From: Candidatus Micrarchaeia archaeon
Lineage (GTDB): Archaea > Micrarchaeota > Micrarchaeia > Anstonellales > Bilamarchaeaceae
Direction of reading: 5' to 3'
Assembly (NCBI GenBank): GCA_041650355.1
Contig: JBAZLI010000061.1
Coordinates: 1 to 5,641 of the forward strand
DNA: 5,641 nt
Positions within the stretch are counted from its first letter, which is position 1. The number at the start of each line of letters is the position of its first letter. The position numbers were made by a program, and so were the translations under genes. This document shows positions 1-5,156 of this stretch, piece by piece. Below the pieces are notes generated by a model that saw nothing but the letters and a program-made list of their open reading frames with translations, searched no databases and had not been told where the DNA came from.

Positions 1-483
1 GAGAAAATTGTGATGAAGGCGGGTTATGTGACTGTCCGGATGCCAGCAGGGCCGGCTAAGGGCAGGACGAACGTTGCCCTCCTCGTAAACGATGTATGCG
101 ACTCGGATTATGTACGGGTGGGGCAAGAGGAATTCGGGATAGATGTGGAGGCTGGGCGGATAATGCTCGTTGATAAATTCTCGCTCGACGGAGAATATAT
201 CCAATGCGGGAGCGGTAAGGTACTCTTAAGGAAAGACACGCTGCCATACGTCGGACCAGTCTACTTCTCCGTCGGTGGGTCTTTGTCTCTGTCCCCTAGC
301 ACATGGATGACTGCTTCGTCCGTTCGCGAATTTTGGGTAGTGGAGGTCCCGGAGTCGGAGCTGGAACGCATGCAGGATGGAATAGATATGGAATTGAAGA
401 TTGGGGAGGACGTCCGCATACTCCCTTGCCAGACCCCGGCAGTACCACCCACGAAAGCGGCGCTCCAGGCAGTGCGCCAGTAA
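1..483 (+). CDS. Unrecognised protein, possibly partial at 5' end
   Basis: The frame is open from the first base of the window to the TAA at 481-483. GTG at 10 and ATG at 13 are possible starts, but no Shine-Dalgarno is visible before them, so the true start may lie upstream. I recognise no family. The product (about 157 residues from the GTG) is mixed charged and hydrophobic, without an obvious membrane segment or signal peptide, and looks rich in beta strands, for example the stretches around GKVLLRKD and VGPVYFSVGG. A short Pro/Ala-rich tail ends it. It faces argG tail to tail with 16 bp between the stops. Its Arg codons are mostly CGN (7 of 9), whereas the downstream thioredoxin-fold gene uses AGG for 8 of 11, and it uses GTA for valine more freely, so it may have a different history. 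Reality as a gene is supported by length and normal composition only. Confidence 0.55.
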   Translation, partial: EKIVMKAGYVTVRMPAGPAKGRTNVALLVNDVCDSDYVRVGQEEFGIDVEAGRIMLVDKFSLDGEYIQCGSGKVLLRKDTLPYVGPVYFSVGGSLSLSPSTWMTASSVREFWVVEVPESELERMQDGIDMELKIGEDVRILPCQTPAVPPTKAALQAVRQ

Positions 484-499
484 ATGCGCGTTCCCAGGC

Positions 500-1738
500 T
501 TACTTCTTCTTCATCTTCTGCATTATCGCGTGGTGCGCCATCAGCCGGATTGCGTTCACTTTTATGAACCCTATGGAATCCTGCTGGTTGAACCCGCCTG
601 CGATGTTCATGCTGGAGAGGTCCTGGTCGTAGAGCGAGCTTGGGGATTTCCTGCCCTTGAGCGTGACGTTGCCCTTGTAGAGCGAAAGGTACACCACTCC
701 GTCAACGACATCCTGGCTCTCGTCTATCGCAGCCATGAGGAACGCCATTTCAGGGCTGAACCAGAACCCGTTGTACACCAGTTCCGAGAATTTGGGTGCA
801 AGCATGTCCCTGAGCCTGAGCACTTCGCGGTCCATCGCTATGGCTTCAATGTCCATGTGCGCTGCGCGCAAAATGGTCGCGCCCGGGGTTTCGTAAACGC
901 CCCTGGACTTTATCCCTACGAAGCGGTTTTCCACAATATCTATTCTTCCGACCCCGTTTTCCGCCCCCAGTTTGTTGAGGTATAGGAACAACTCGAGCGG
1001 GTCAGTCTTCACGGTCCCGTCTTCCTTGTTCGCAACCTTCACCGGAATTCCATCTTTGAAATGGATTTCGATGCTGGTTTCCTTGTCAGGGGCTTCCTTA
1101 GGGGACTTGGTCCACTCGAACATGTCCTCTGTTGGAGCAGTCATCGGGTCCTCCAGGATGCCGGATTCGTAGCTGATGTGCATCAGGTTCGCGTCGGTGC
1201 TGTACGGCTTGTCCAGCGTGGCTTTTATCGGTATCCCCTTCTCCTTCGCGTAGTTTATGAGGTCCGGGCGGCCGCGGAATTTCGCCAGGAATTCCTGGTC
1301 CTTCCACGGCGCTATGACTTTTATCTTCGGGTTGAGCGCAAGGTACGTGAGCTCGAACCTGACTTGGTCGTTGCCCTTCCCGGTCGCGCCGTGCGAAACG
1401 TATTCCGCATTCTCCTTCTCGGCGATTTCCATCTGCTTCTTGGCTATCACAGGACGCGCCAGGGAAGTCCCGAGAAGGTAGCGCCCCTCGTAAATCGCGT
1501 TCGCCTTGATTGCAGGGAATATGAAATCAGTCACGAATTCCTTCTTCAGGTCCTCGATGTAGACTTTGCACGCGCCCACCTTGAGCGCCTTCTCCTTCGC
1601 GGCCTGCAAGTCCTCGTTCTGCCCCACGTCGGCGATGAACGCCACCACGTCATATCCCTTGTCCACGAGCCATTTCAGTATGCATGACGTGTCCAAACCG
1701 CCCGAATATGCTAAAACCACCTTGCCCAATTTGCTCAA
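500..1738 (-). CDS. argG: Argininosuccinate synthase
   Basis: This enzyme condenses citrulline and aspartate with ATP to argininosuccinate, the penultimate step of arginine synthesis, in the cytosol. The 412 residues match the usual family length. The N-terminal ATP pyrophosphatase signature AYSGGLDTS is at residues 10-18. YLLGTSLARP (87-96), HGATGKGNDQVRFE (116-129) and GVGRIDIVENRFVGIKSRG in the second half are hallmark ArgG motifs. The start is TTG: an in-frame TGA lies four codons upstream (1748-1750), no other start precedes the ATP motif, and GAGGTG sits 5 nt before the TTG. From memory, length and motif positions are colinear with human ASS1 and the bacterial enzymes resembling it. It is divergent from the zinc-protein gene and convergent with the first gene. 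No other arg genes are in view. The function call is very secure. Confidence 0.97.
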   Translation of the reverse strand: MSKLGKVVLAYSGGLDTSCILKWLVDKGYDVVAFIADVGQNEDLQAAKEKALKVGACKVYIEDLKKEFVTDFIFPAIKANAIYEGRYLLGTSLARPVIAKKQMEIAEKENAEYVSHGATGKGNDQVRFELTYLALNPKIKVIAPWKDQEFLAKFRGRPDLINYAKEKGIPIKATLDKPYSTDANLMHISYESGILEDPMTAPTEDMFEWTKSPKEAPDKETSIEIHFKDGIPVKVANKEDGTVKTDPLELFLYLNKLGAENGVGRIDIVENRFVGIKSRGVYETPGATILRAAHMDIEAIAMDREVLRLRDMLAPKFSELVYNGFWFSPEMAFLMAAIDESQDVVDGVVYLSLYKGNVTLKGRKSPSSLYDQDLSSMNIAGGFNQQDSIGFIKVNAIRLMAHHAIMQKMKKK

Positions 1739-1741
1739 GAA

Positions 1742-1778
1742 AACACCTCATCTGAACAGATTTTTTGATAGGGGTGTT
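1742..1778 (-). promoter_or_regulatory. Possible SD-sequestering hairpin in argG leader
   Basis: Read on the minus strand, AACACCCC (1778-1771) can pair with GAGGTGTT (1749-1742): six consecutive pairs, one C/A mismatch, then one more pair, enclosing 21 nt. The second arm contains the argG Shine-Dalgarno. Within the loop, ATCTG (1750-1754) and CAGAT (1757-1761) form a smaller inverted repeat with a 2-nt spacer, which could instead be a protein operator. Whether the transcript includes the upstream arm depends on the unmapped start site. This resembles translational control by SD occlusion but matches no riboswitch class I know. Confidence 0.3.
1744..1749 (-). promoter_or_regulatory. Shine-Dalgarno site of argG
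   Basis: GAGGTG on the minus strand, 5 nt before the TTG at 1738, matches the archaeal anti-SD core (complement of CACCTCC). It decides the non-ATG start, because an in-frame TGA overlaps its upstream end. The same bases can pair with a segment further upstream in the leader (1771-1778). Confidence 0.75.
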
Positions 1779-1791
1779 CTTCCTTAACTAG

Positions 1792-1814
1792 TATTTTAAT
1801 GTTGAGATTTAAAT
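1792..1814 (-). promoter_or_regulatory. Candidate argG promoter region
   Basis: Two AT-rich boxes could serve as the archaeal TATA element for argG: ATTTAAAT (1807-1814, palindromic) and ATTAAAATA (1800-1792 on the minus strand). The first would give a transcript start near 1784 and a leader of about 46 nt. The second would start near 1770 and remove one arm of the hairpin. The sequence alone does not choose between them. Confidence 0.3.
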
Positions 1815-1923
1815 GCCACAATTTGACCGGGCAGTGTTACAAATGAAACAAATGATGTTTTTCAAAGCATGGAACCCCATGCGCGCCGAATATTCCGACT
1901 TGCCGGGCTTTGAGATTGAATAG
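1813..1923 (+). CDS. Possible 36-residue small ORF in divergent intergenic region
   Basis: An ATG at 1813, directly preceded by an in-frame TAA (1810-1812), opens 36 codons ending at TAG 1921-1923. An internal ATG at 1843 would give 26 residues. The peptide begins MPQFDRAVLQMKQMMFFKAW and ends in an acidic stretch with YSDLPGFEIE. It has five Met and two Trp/Phe-rich positions, with no membrane segment or Cys. No clear Shine-Dalgarno is present. ATTTAAAT (1807-1814) lies about 32 nt before the internal ATG, which would fit a transcript with a very short leader. Its stop sits immediately before the TATA-like box of the zinc-protein gene. It could equally be a chance ORF or the remnant of a decayed gene. 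I recognise no family. Confidence 0.25.
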   Translation: MPQFDRAVLQMKQMMFFKAWNPMRAEYSDLPGFEIE

Positions 1924-1924
1924 G

Positions 1925-1932
1925 TTAATTAA
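1925..1932 (+). promoter_or_regulatory. TATA-like box for zinc-protein gene
   Basis: TTAATTAA is centred about 25 nt before the ATG at 1954. In archaea that spacing places the transcript start at or next to the start codon. No Shine-Dalgarno precedes the ATG, so a leaderless mRNA is the simplest reading. The GC-rich stretch between box and ATG contrasts with the box. Confidence 0.5.
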
Positions 1933-1953
1933 GCGGCCGGGCGATTCAAATGC

Positions 1954-2559
1954 ATGAACTGCCTGCGCTGCGGAAGGGAATGCGAAGGACAGTACTGCGA
2001 CACGTGCAGGTTCTACGAGACCAACGACCAGTGCTGGCGCTGCAGGATGTATCTCCCGAAAGTAGAGCTTCAGCAGTGGAGGGGGCAGACTTACTGCCCG
2101 TATTGCATAATGGACATAAGGGATGAGGAAAAACGCGCCGAGGAGACAAGAGGGGAGCGCGCAAGAGAGCATAGGGGGCAGGAGCCAGGGGAGCGCGGGG
2201 AGTACCGCGGCGACGAAGGCATGCGGCCGGGCGGGGAACCCCAGGGAGGACACCCCTCGGAACCAGGGCCGTTCGGAGCCGGGCAGAAGGAGGATTACCT
2301 GTGCGACAAGTGCAAGGGGGATTTGGACATAGTTTATGTGGTCACCGACCACAAATTCTGCGAGGTGTGCTTCAACCAGCAGGTGAGGGAATGGAAGAAG
2401 AGCGGAGTGAAGCGGCCGCCGCACATAAAGTACCGCATAAAGGAGGGGCCAGGGCTTTTCTCCAGGCTCATACGATACCTGAAGGGCAGGATAAAGGAGG
2501 AGTGGGAGAGAAGAACGAAAAGGGAGGCCGGGCATAAGGGCGGGGGCGCCGGGAAGTAG
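1954..2559 (+). CDS. Three-zinc-site protein with disordered RG/E-rich linker
   Basis: This is a 201-residue soluble protein of unknown function. The N-terminal zinc site is CxxC (C3, C6) with C15, C18, a zinc-ribbon pattern. A second is C27xxC30 with C48xxC51, and a third is C117xxC120 with C136xxC139, with H133 close by. Sites two and three share spacing (17 and 15 residues between pairs) and an aromatic residue before the second pair, so they look like duplicated treble-clef or half-LIM type knuckles. Residues 57-113 form a low-complexity linker of Glu, Arg, Gly and Pro with repeated RG steps, surely disordered. The C-terminus (about 155-201) is strongly basic, with an amphipathic helix around LFSRLIRYLKGRI. 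Zinc sites, RG linker and basic tail fit nucleic-acid or protein binding, which is inference. The ATG start appears leaderless. The next gene has its own promoter 43 bp downstream. Confidence 0.85.
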   Translation: MNCLRCGRECEGQYCDTCRFYETNDQCWRCRMYLPKVELQQWRGQTYCPYCIMDIRDEEKRAEETRGERAREHRGQEPGERGEYRGDEGMRPGGEPQGGHPSEPGPFGAGQKEDYLCDKCKGDLDIVYVVTDHKFCEVCFNQQVREWKKSGVKRPPHIKYRIKEGPGLFSRLIRYLKGRIKEEWERRTKREAGHKGGGAGK

Positions 2560-2574
2560 GGACTGGAGAAGGAA

Positions 2575-2583
2575 TTTATAAAT
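2575..2583 (+). promoter_or_regulatory. TATA box for glycosyltransferase gene
   Basis: TTTATAAAT is a near-ideal archaeal TATA box, preceded by a purine-rich stretch (GGAGAAGGAA) that could act as the TFB recognition element. Its centre lies 24 nt before the ATG at 2603, and no Shine-Dalgarno precedes that ATG, so the mRNA is probably leaderless. It should drive the glycosyltransferase and the overlapping thioredoxin-fold gene. Confidence 0.65.
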
Positions 2584-2602
2584 AGTTAAGAGAAAACGCA
2601 CT

Positions 2603-3916
2603 ATGAGCCTGAATGTCAAGGGGGAGCCACGCCCTGCGCTCACTCTTCTTGTGATAATCGCCATCGGAGTGATGGTCGGCATGGTGATACGCAGCGGGAA
2701 CTACTTCTGGCTGATGGTCATACCGAACACGTTCGCGCTCGCCCTGATAATCGTGATTCTTTTTGCCTACGGCGCAGCGGGCAGCTACGGGAAAAGCGGT
2801 AGGAAGAGCCTGCCGCGCCTCAGCGTGATAATACCGTCTTACAACTCCAAATCCACGATTTTCAAGACCCTGGGCGCAGTAAAGGCGTCCGTGTACCCGG
2901 GGAAGATGGAGGTCATTGTCGTTGACGATGGGAGCACGGACGGCTCCAGGGAGCTGCTCGGGTCAGCCAAGGGAATAAGGCTGCTCGCGCTGGAAAAGAA
3001 CGAGGGCAAGGCCGGCGCCATAAACGCCGCGCTCAAGAGCGCCACGGGCGAAGTCGTGGCATGCGTGGATTCCGATTCATATCCTGAGCCCGAGGCGTTC
3101 GCAGAGGCGGTCTCGGTGCTCATGGAAGACGAGGAAATCGGGGTAGTGTCGTGCTTCGTGAAAGTCGCGAATCCGGATAATCTGCTGAAGAAATTTCAGG
3201 ATATAGAGTTCCTGACCGGGTTCGGCTTCTTCCAGATAGGGGTGCACTTCCTGGACGCCATATCGGTCGCTCCTGGCCCGACTTCGGTTTTCAGGAAAAG
3301 CGCGCTGGAGAAAGTCGGGGGTTTCGACGAGCGCAACATAACCGAAGACCTGGAAATAGTGTGGAGGCTCAGGAAGAACGGGTACCGGATAGGGCACACG
3401 CCCAACGCCGTGATATACACTGAGGTGCCCGGGGACATAGTGAGCCTGCTCAAGCAGAGGATACGCTGGTACAGGGGGAAGTTCTACAACGTCCAGAAGC
3501 ATTCGGACGTGCTGTTCAACCCGAAGTACGGGCTTTTCTCCACGCTCGTGGTCCCGTTTTCCTTCGCAGGGGAATTTACCGGCGTGGCGCTCAGCTTCTC
3601 GTTCGCTTACATAACCCTCACCCAGCTGGTGTGGAGCGCCCAGTACGCATGGACCACGCTCGCAGTGGGCGTGCCGTTTTCCATAGGAAGTGCCGGATTG
3701 GTGGTGAGCGCGTCCGCGGTGATAATGGGCTTCATGCTCATGTGCCCGCTGGTACTGGTGGTGTACCTAAGCTATGCCATCGCTGGCAGGAGCATAGGAA
3801 TCCGGGACGTTCCGACCATACTCCTGTTCTTCCTGCTGTACGGCCCGCTCATTTCGCTGTTCTACTGCATAACCTTCTTAAAGGAGGTAAACCGGAGTGA
3901 TTACACATGGAAGTGA
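2603..3916 (+). CDS. Membrane family 2 glycosyltransferase, processive type
   Basis: A GT-A fold enzyme expected to transfer sugars from nucleotide donors at the inner face of the membrane, probably making a polysaccharide or elongating a surface glycan. Two N-terminal membrane helices (about 12-30 and 37-59) precede the catalytic domain. That domain starts LSVIIPSYNS (73-82) and carries VVDDGSTDGS (106-115), the metal-binding DSD (156-158), PGPTSVFR (224-231), TED (247-249, catalytic base) and QRIRW (285-289). The D, D, D, QxxRW set is typical of hyaluronan, cellulose and poly-N-acetylglucosamine synthases. About four further membrane helices fill 309-427. At 437 residues it is a normal length for this type without a PilZ domain. 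All key residues are present. Donor and acceptor sugars cannot be read from the sequence. Its last codons overlap the next gene and contain an AAAGGAGGT stretch. Confidence 0.92.
   Translation: MSLNVKGEPRPALTLLVIIAIGVMVGMVIRSGNYFWLMVIPNTFALALIIVILFAYGAAGSYGKSGRKSLPRLSVIIPSYNSKSTIFKTLGAVKASVYPGKMEVIVVDDGSTDGSRELLGSAKGIRLLALEKNEGKAGAINAALKSATGEVVACVDSDSYPEPEAFAEAVSVLMEDEEIGVVSCFVKVANPDNLLKKFQDIEFLTGFGFFQIGVHFLDAISVAPGPTSVFRKSALEKVGGFDERNITEDLEIVWRLRKNGYRIGHTPNAVIYTEVPGDIVSLLKQRIRWYRGKFYNVQKHSDVLFNPKYGLFSTLVVPFSFAGEFTGVALSFSFAYITLTQLVWSAQYAWTTLAVGVPFSIGSAGLVVSASAVIMGFMLMCPLVLVVYLSYAIAGRSIGIRDVPTILLFFLLYGPLISLFYCITFLKEVNRSDYTWK
3894..3900 (+). promoter_or_regulatory. Shine-Dalgarno-like site for thioredoxin-fold gene
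   Basis: GGAGTGA lies 6 nt before the ATG at 3907, inside the glycosyltransferase gene. A stronger AAAGGAGGT (3880-3888) lies 18 nt before the ATG, too far for ordinary initiation, but it may help keep a terminating ribosome. An in-frame TGA (3898-3900) makes 3907 the earliest possible start. Confidence 0.45.
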
Positions 3917-4554
3917 AGAACCAGATACTCCTGAAGGCGGCACTGGTCACGATAGCGCTTTTCGCGGCCTCGCTGTACGTGGGATACAGCATCGAGTCCC
4001 AGAGCTACACCAGCACGGAAAGCAAGCTGAACGAGTTCCACGAGGAGCTTGAGAGCGCGCTCCTGTTCTCGCTTTTCATCCAGACGCACAACCAGAGCGA
4101 GTCCACCTGCGCGGTGCTCAGGGACCAGCTGGACGGAAGCGGCCAGAACGCCCTTGAGCTTTACGAGGAGCTGGAGACCAACAAGGGCACGGTGTTCACC
4201 AAGTACGACCAGCTCAGGGGCAGGTACTTCCTGGCAAACATGAGGTTCTACCTGATGCTCAGGGAGTACACGCAGGTGTGCAGCGACCATGAGCTGGAGC
4301 CGATACTGTTTTTTTACAAGACGTACGGCGACTGCCCGTCCTGCTACGCGCAGGGAAGGGTCCTGGACACCGTGCGCGCTGAGTGCGAAAACGCGAGGGT
4401 GTTCGCATTCCCGGCCGATTCAGAGGACCTGGCCATGATACGGGCGTTCAAAACATACTACAGCATAAACGGCACGCCTTCGCTCGTGATACGGGACGCT
4501 ACGTACGATGGCATGGTGGAGACGGGCAGGATAAAGGCGCTAATAGGGTGCTGA
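3907..4554 (+). CDS. Membrane-anchored thioredoxin-fold protein
   Basis: The 215 residues begin with a short basic N-terminus and one membrane helix (about 7-27), so the rest probably faces outside. Residues 36-125 are largely helical and charged, possibly coiled-coil around 38-56 and 82-93. A thioredoxin-like domain follows: strand ILFFYKTYGD (133-142), a CPSC redox motif (C143-C146), a second strand near VFAFPADS, and GTPSLVI (189-195) with the cis-proline expected opposite the active site. Additional cysteines at 68, 125, 160 and the final residue 215 could form structural disulfides or a resolving pair. Family knowledge predicts thiol-disulfide exchange, as in DsbA- or TlpA-like proteins; the target is unknown. 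It overlaps the glycosyltransferase stop by 10 bp, so translation is likely coupled and a common envelope role is plausible. The helical insert before the domain is unlike standard thioredoxins. Confidence 0.85.
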   Translation: MEVKNQILLKAALVTIALFAASLYVGYSIESQSYTSTESKLNEFHEELESALLFSLFIQTHNQSESTCAVLRDQLDGSGQNALELYEELETNKGTVFTKYDQLRGRYFLANMRFYLMLREYTQVCSDHELEPILFFYKTYGDCPSCYAQGRVLDTVRAECENARVFAFPADSEDLAMIRAFKTYYSINGTPSLVIRDATYDGMVETGRIKALIGC

Positions 4555-4608
4555 AAAAGAGGCGCGACTGCGCGCGGGCGGCGGGTTTTTCTTGCCCGTT
4601 GCAGTTGG
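4555..4608. terminator. Terminator-like hairpins between convergent genes
   Basis: GCGCG (4562-4566) and CGCGC (4571-4575) form a 5-bp GC stem with a 4-nt loop. On the minus strand it is followed by CTC and five T, suiting the adenosyltransferase transcript. On the plus strand a GC-rich run and TTTTT (4586-4590) follow, suiting the thioredoxin-fold transcript. An alternative fold pairs 4580-4585 with 4595-4600 and 4565-4571 with 4601-4607. Archaeal termination relies mainly on the U tract, so both strands could terminate here. Confidence 0.5.
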
Positions 4609-5145
4609 TCATCTCCACAGAGTTTCAGGCACTTTCTTTTTGTAATTTATGCTCCTTGCGAACACGAAGAGCAGGTCGCCCAGCCTATTCAGGTAAACCG
4701 GTATGGCGTCGTTCACGCCTTCCTGCCTCTTGAGTGCAATCACTTTTCGCTCGGCTTCGCGGCAAATTACGCGCGCGAGGTGCATGAGCGACGCGGTTTT
4801 GCTCCCGCCGGGAAGCACGAAGCTGGTTATTTTTGGCAGCTCGGCGTCGGTTTTGTCTATCAGCTCCTCGATTTCATTCACTTTCTGGGGCGAGAGGCGT
4901 GGAATCGCTATCTTCTCCCCCTCGGGAGTCGCGAGGTCCGAGCCCACCACGAAGAGCGTGCGCTGTATCTTGGACAGCCTCGCCTTCAGCTCCGGGTCGT
5001 CTGAAAACGCTATCACTATACCGAGCACCGAGTTGAGCTCGTCTATCTCCCCAGTCGCCTCTATCCTCGCATCGTCCTTCGCGACCACGCGGCCCCCTAT
5101 TACGGTAGTTTCGCCGCCGTCGCCCCTCCTGGTGTAAATTTTCAT
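4609..5145 (-). CDS. ATP:cob(I)alamin adenosyltransferase, PduO/MMAB type
   Basis: The enzyme transfers the adenosyl group of ATP to reduced cobalamin, making coenzyme B12 in the cytosol. From the ATG at 5145 the protein has 178 residues, typical of the family. It shows YTRRGDGGET (4-13) for the ATP-binding loop, RIEATGEIDELNSVLG (27-42), FVLPGG (109-114), HLARVICREAER (122-133) and NRLGDLLFVFAR (153-164). The ATG is preferred over GTG at 5154 because AGGTGG (5156-5151) lies 5 nt before the ATG and the family starts right before the YTR motif; the GTG is part of that SD. The SD overlaps the stop of the upstream gene, so the two are coupled. Two usual residues differ: the common RRAER reads REAER, and NRLSD reads NRLGD. 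The user of adenosylcobalamin is outside the window. Confidence 0.93.
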   Translation of the reverse strand: MKIYTRRGDGGETTVIGGRVVAKDDARIEATGEIDELNSVLGIVIAFSDDPELKARLSKIQRTLFVVGSDLATPEGEKIAIPRLSPQKVNEIEELIDKTDAELPKITSFVLPGGSKTASLMHLARVICREAERKVIALKRQEGVNDAIPVYLNRLGDLLFVFARSINYKKKVPETLWR

Positions 5146-5150
5146 AAGCG

Positions 5151-5156
5151 CCACCT
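5151..5156 (-). promoter_or_regulatory. Shine-Dalgarno site of the adenosyltransferase gene
   Basis: AGGTGG on the minus strand sits 5 nt before the ATG at 5145 and overlaps the TAG stop of the upstream gene (5155-5157). It favours the ATG over the GTG at 5154, which lies within the site, and implies coupled translation. Confidence 0.65.

Noticed and set aside
401..985. 194-codon open frame on the plus strand spanning the end of the first gene and the argG tail
   Set aside because: It overlaps argG antisense and the first gene in another frame, and its His/Arg-rich product has no family features.
1061..1687. 208-codon open frame on the plus strand inside argG
   Set aside because: It lies entirely antisense to argG, whose motifs are unmistakable, and the product is Arg/Val/Leu-rich as expected of a shadow in GC-rich DNA.
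1750..1766. ATCTG-AA-CAGAT followed by six T as a plus-strand terminator
   Set aside because: No plus-strand gene ends nearby upstream, since argG occupies the minus strand. The stem is only 5 bp with a 2-nt loop, so an argG leader element is the better reading.
1939..1953. Resemblance of the GATTCAAATGC stretch to a tRNA T-arm
   Set aside because: The flanking stem does not pair and no acceptor, D or anticodon arm is present; the match is chance.
1933..2234. Repeated GCGGCCGGGCG at about 1933 and 2223 as a direct repeat or attachment site
   Set aside because: It is short, low-complexity GC sequence, one copy lies in coding sequence, and no integrase or other mobile gene is present.
1837..2682. 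281-codon open frame on the minus strand across the zinc-protein gene
   Set aside because: It is antisense to a protein with clear Cys-pair motifs, its product is a Leu/Pro-rich shadow composition, and it runs through intergenic promoter sequence.
3077..3502. 141-codon minus-strand open frame inside the glycosyltransferase gene
   Set aside because: It is antisense to the catalytic core with conserved motifs and has Pro/His/Tyr-rich shadow composition.
5152..5154. GTG at 5154 as the adenosyltransferase start
   Set aside because: It lies within the AGGTGG site that is ideally placed for the ATG at 5145, and it would add only three residues not expected in the family.
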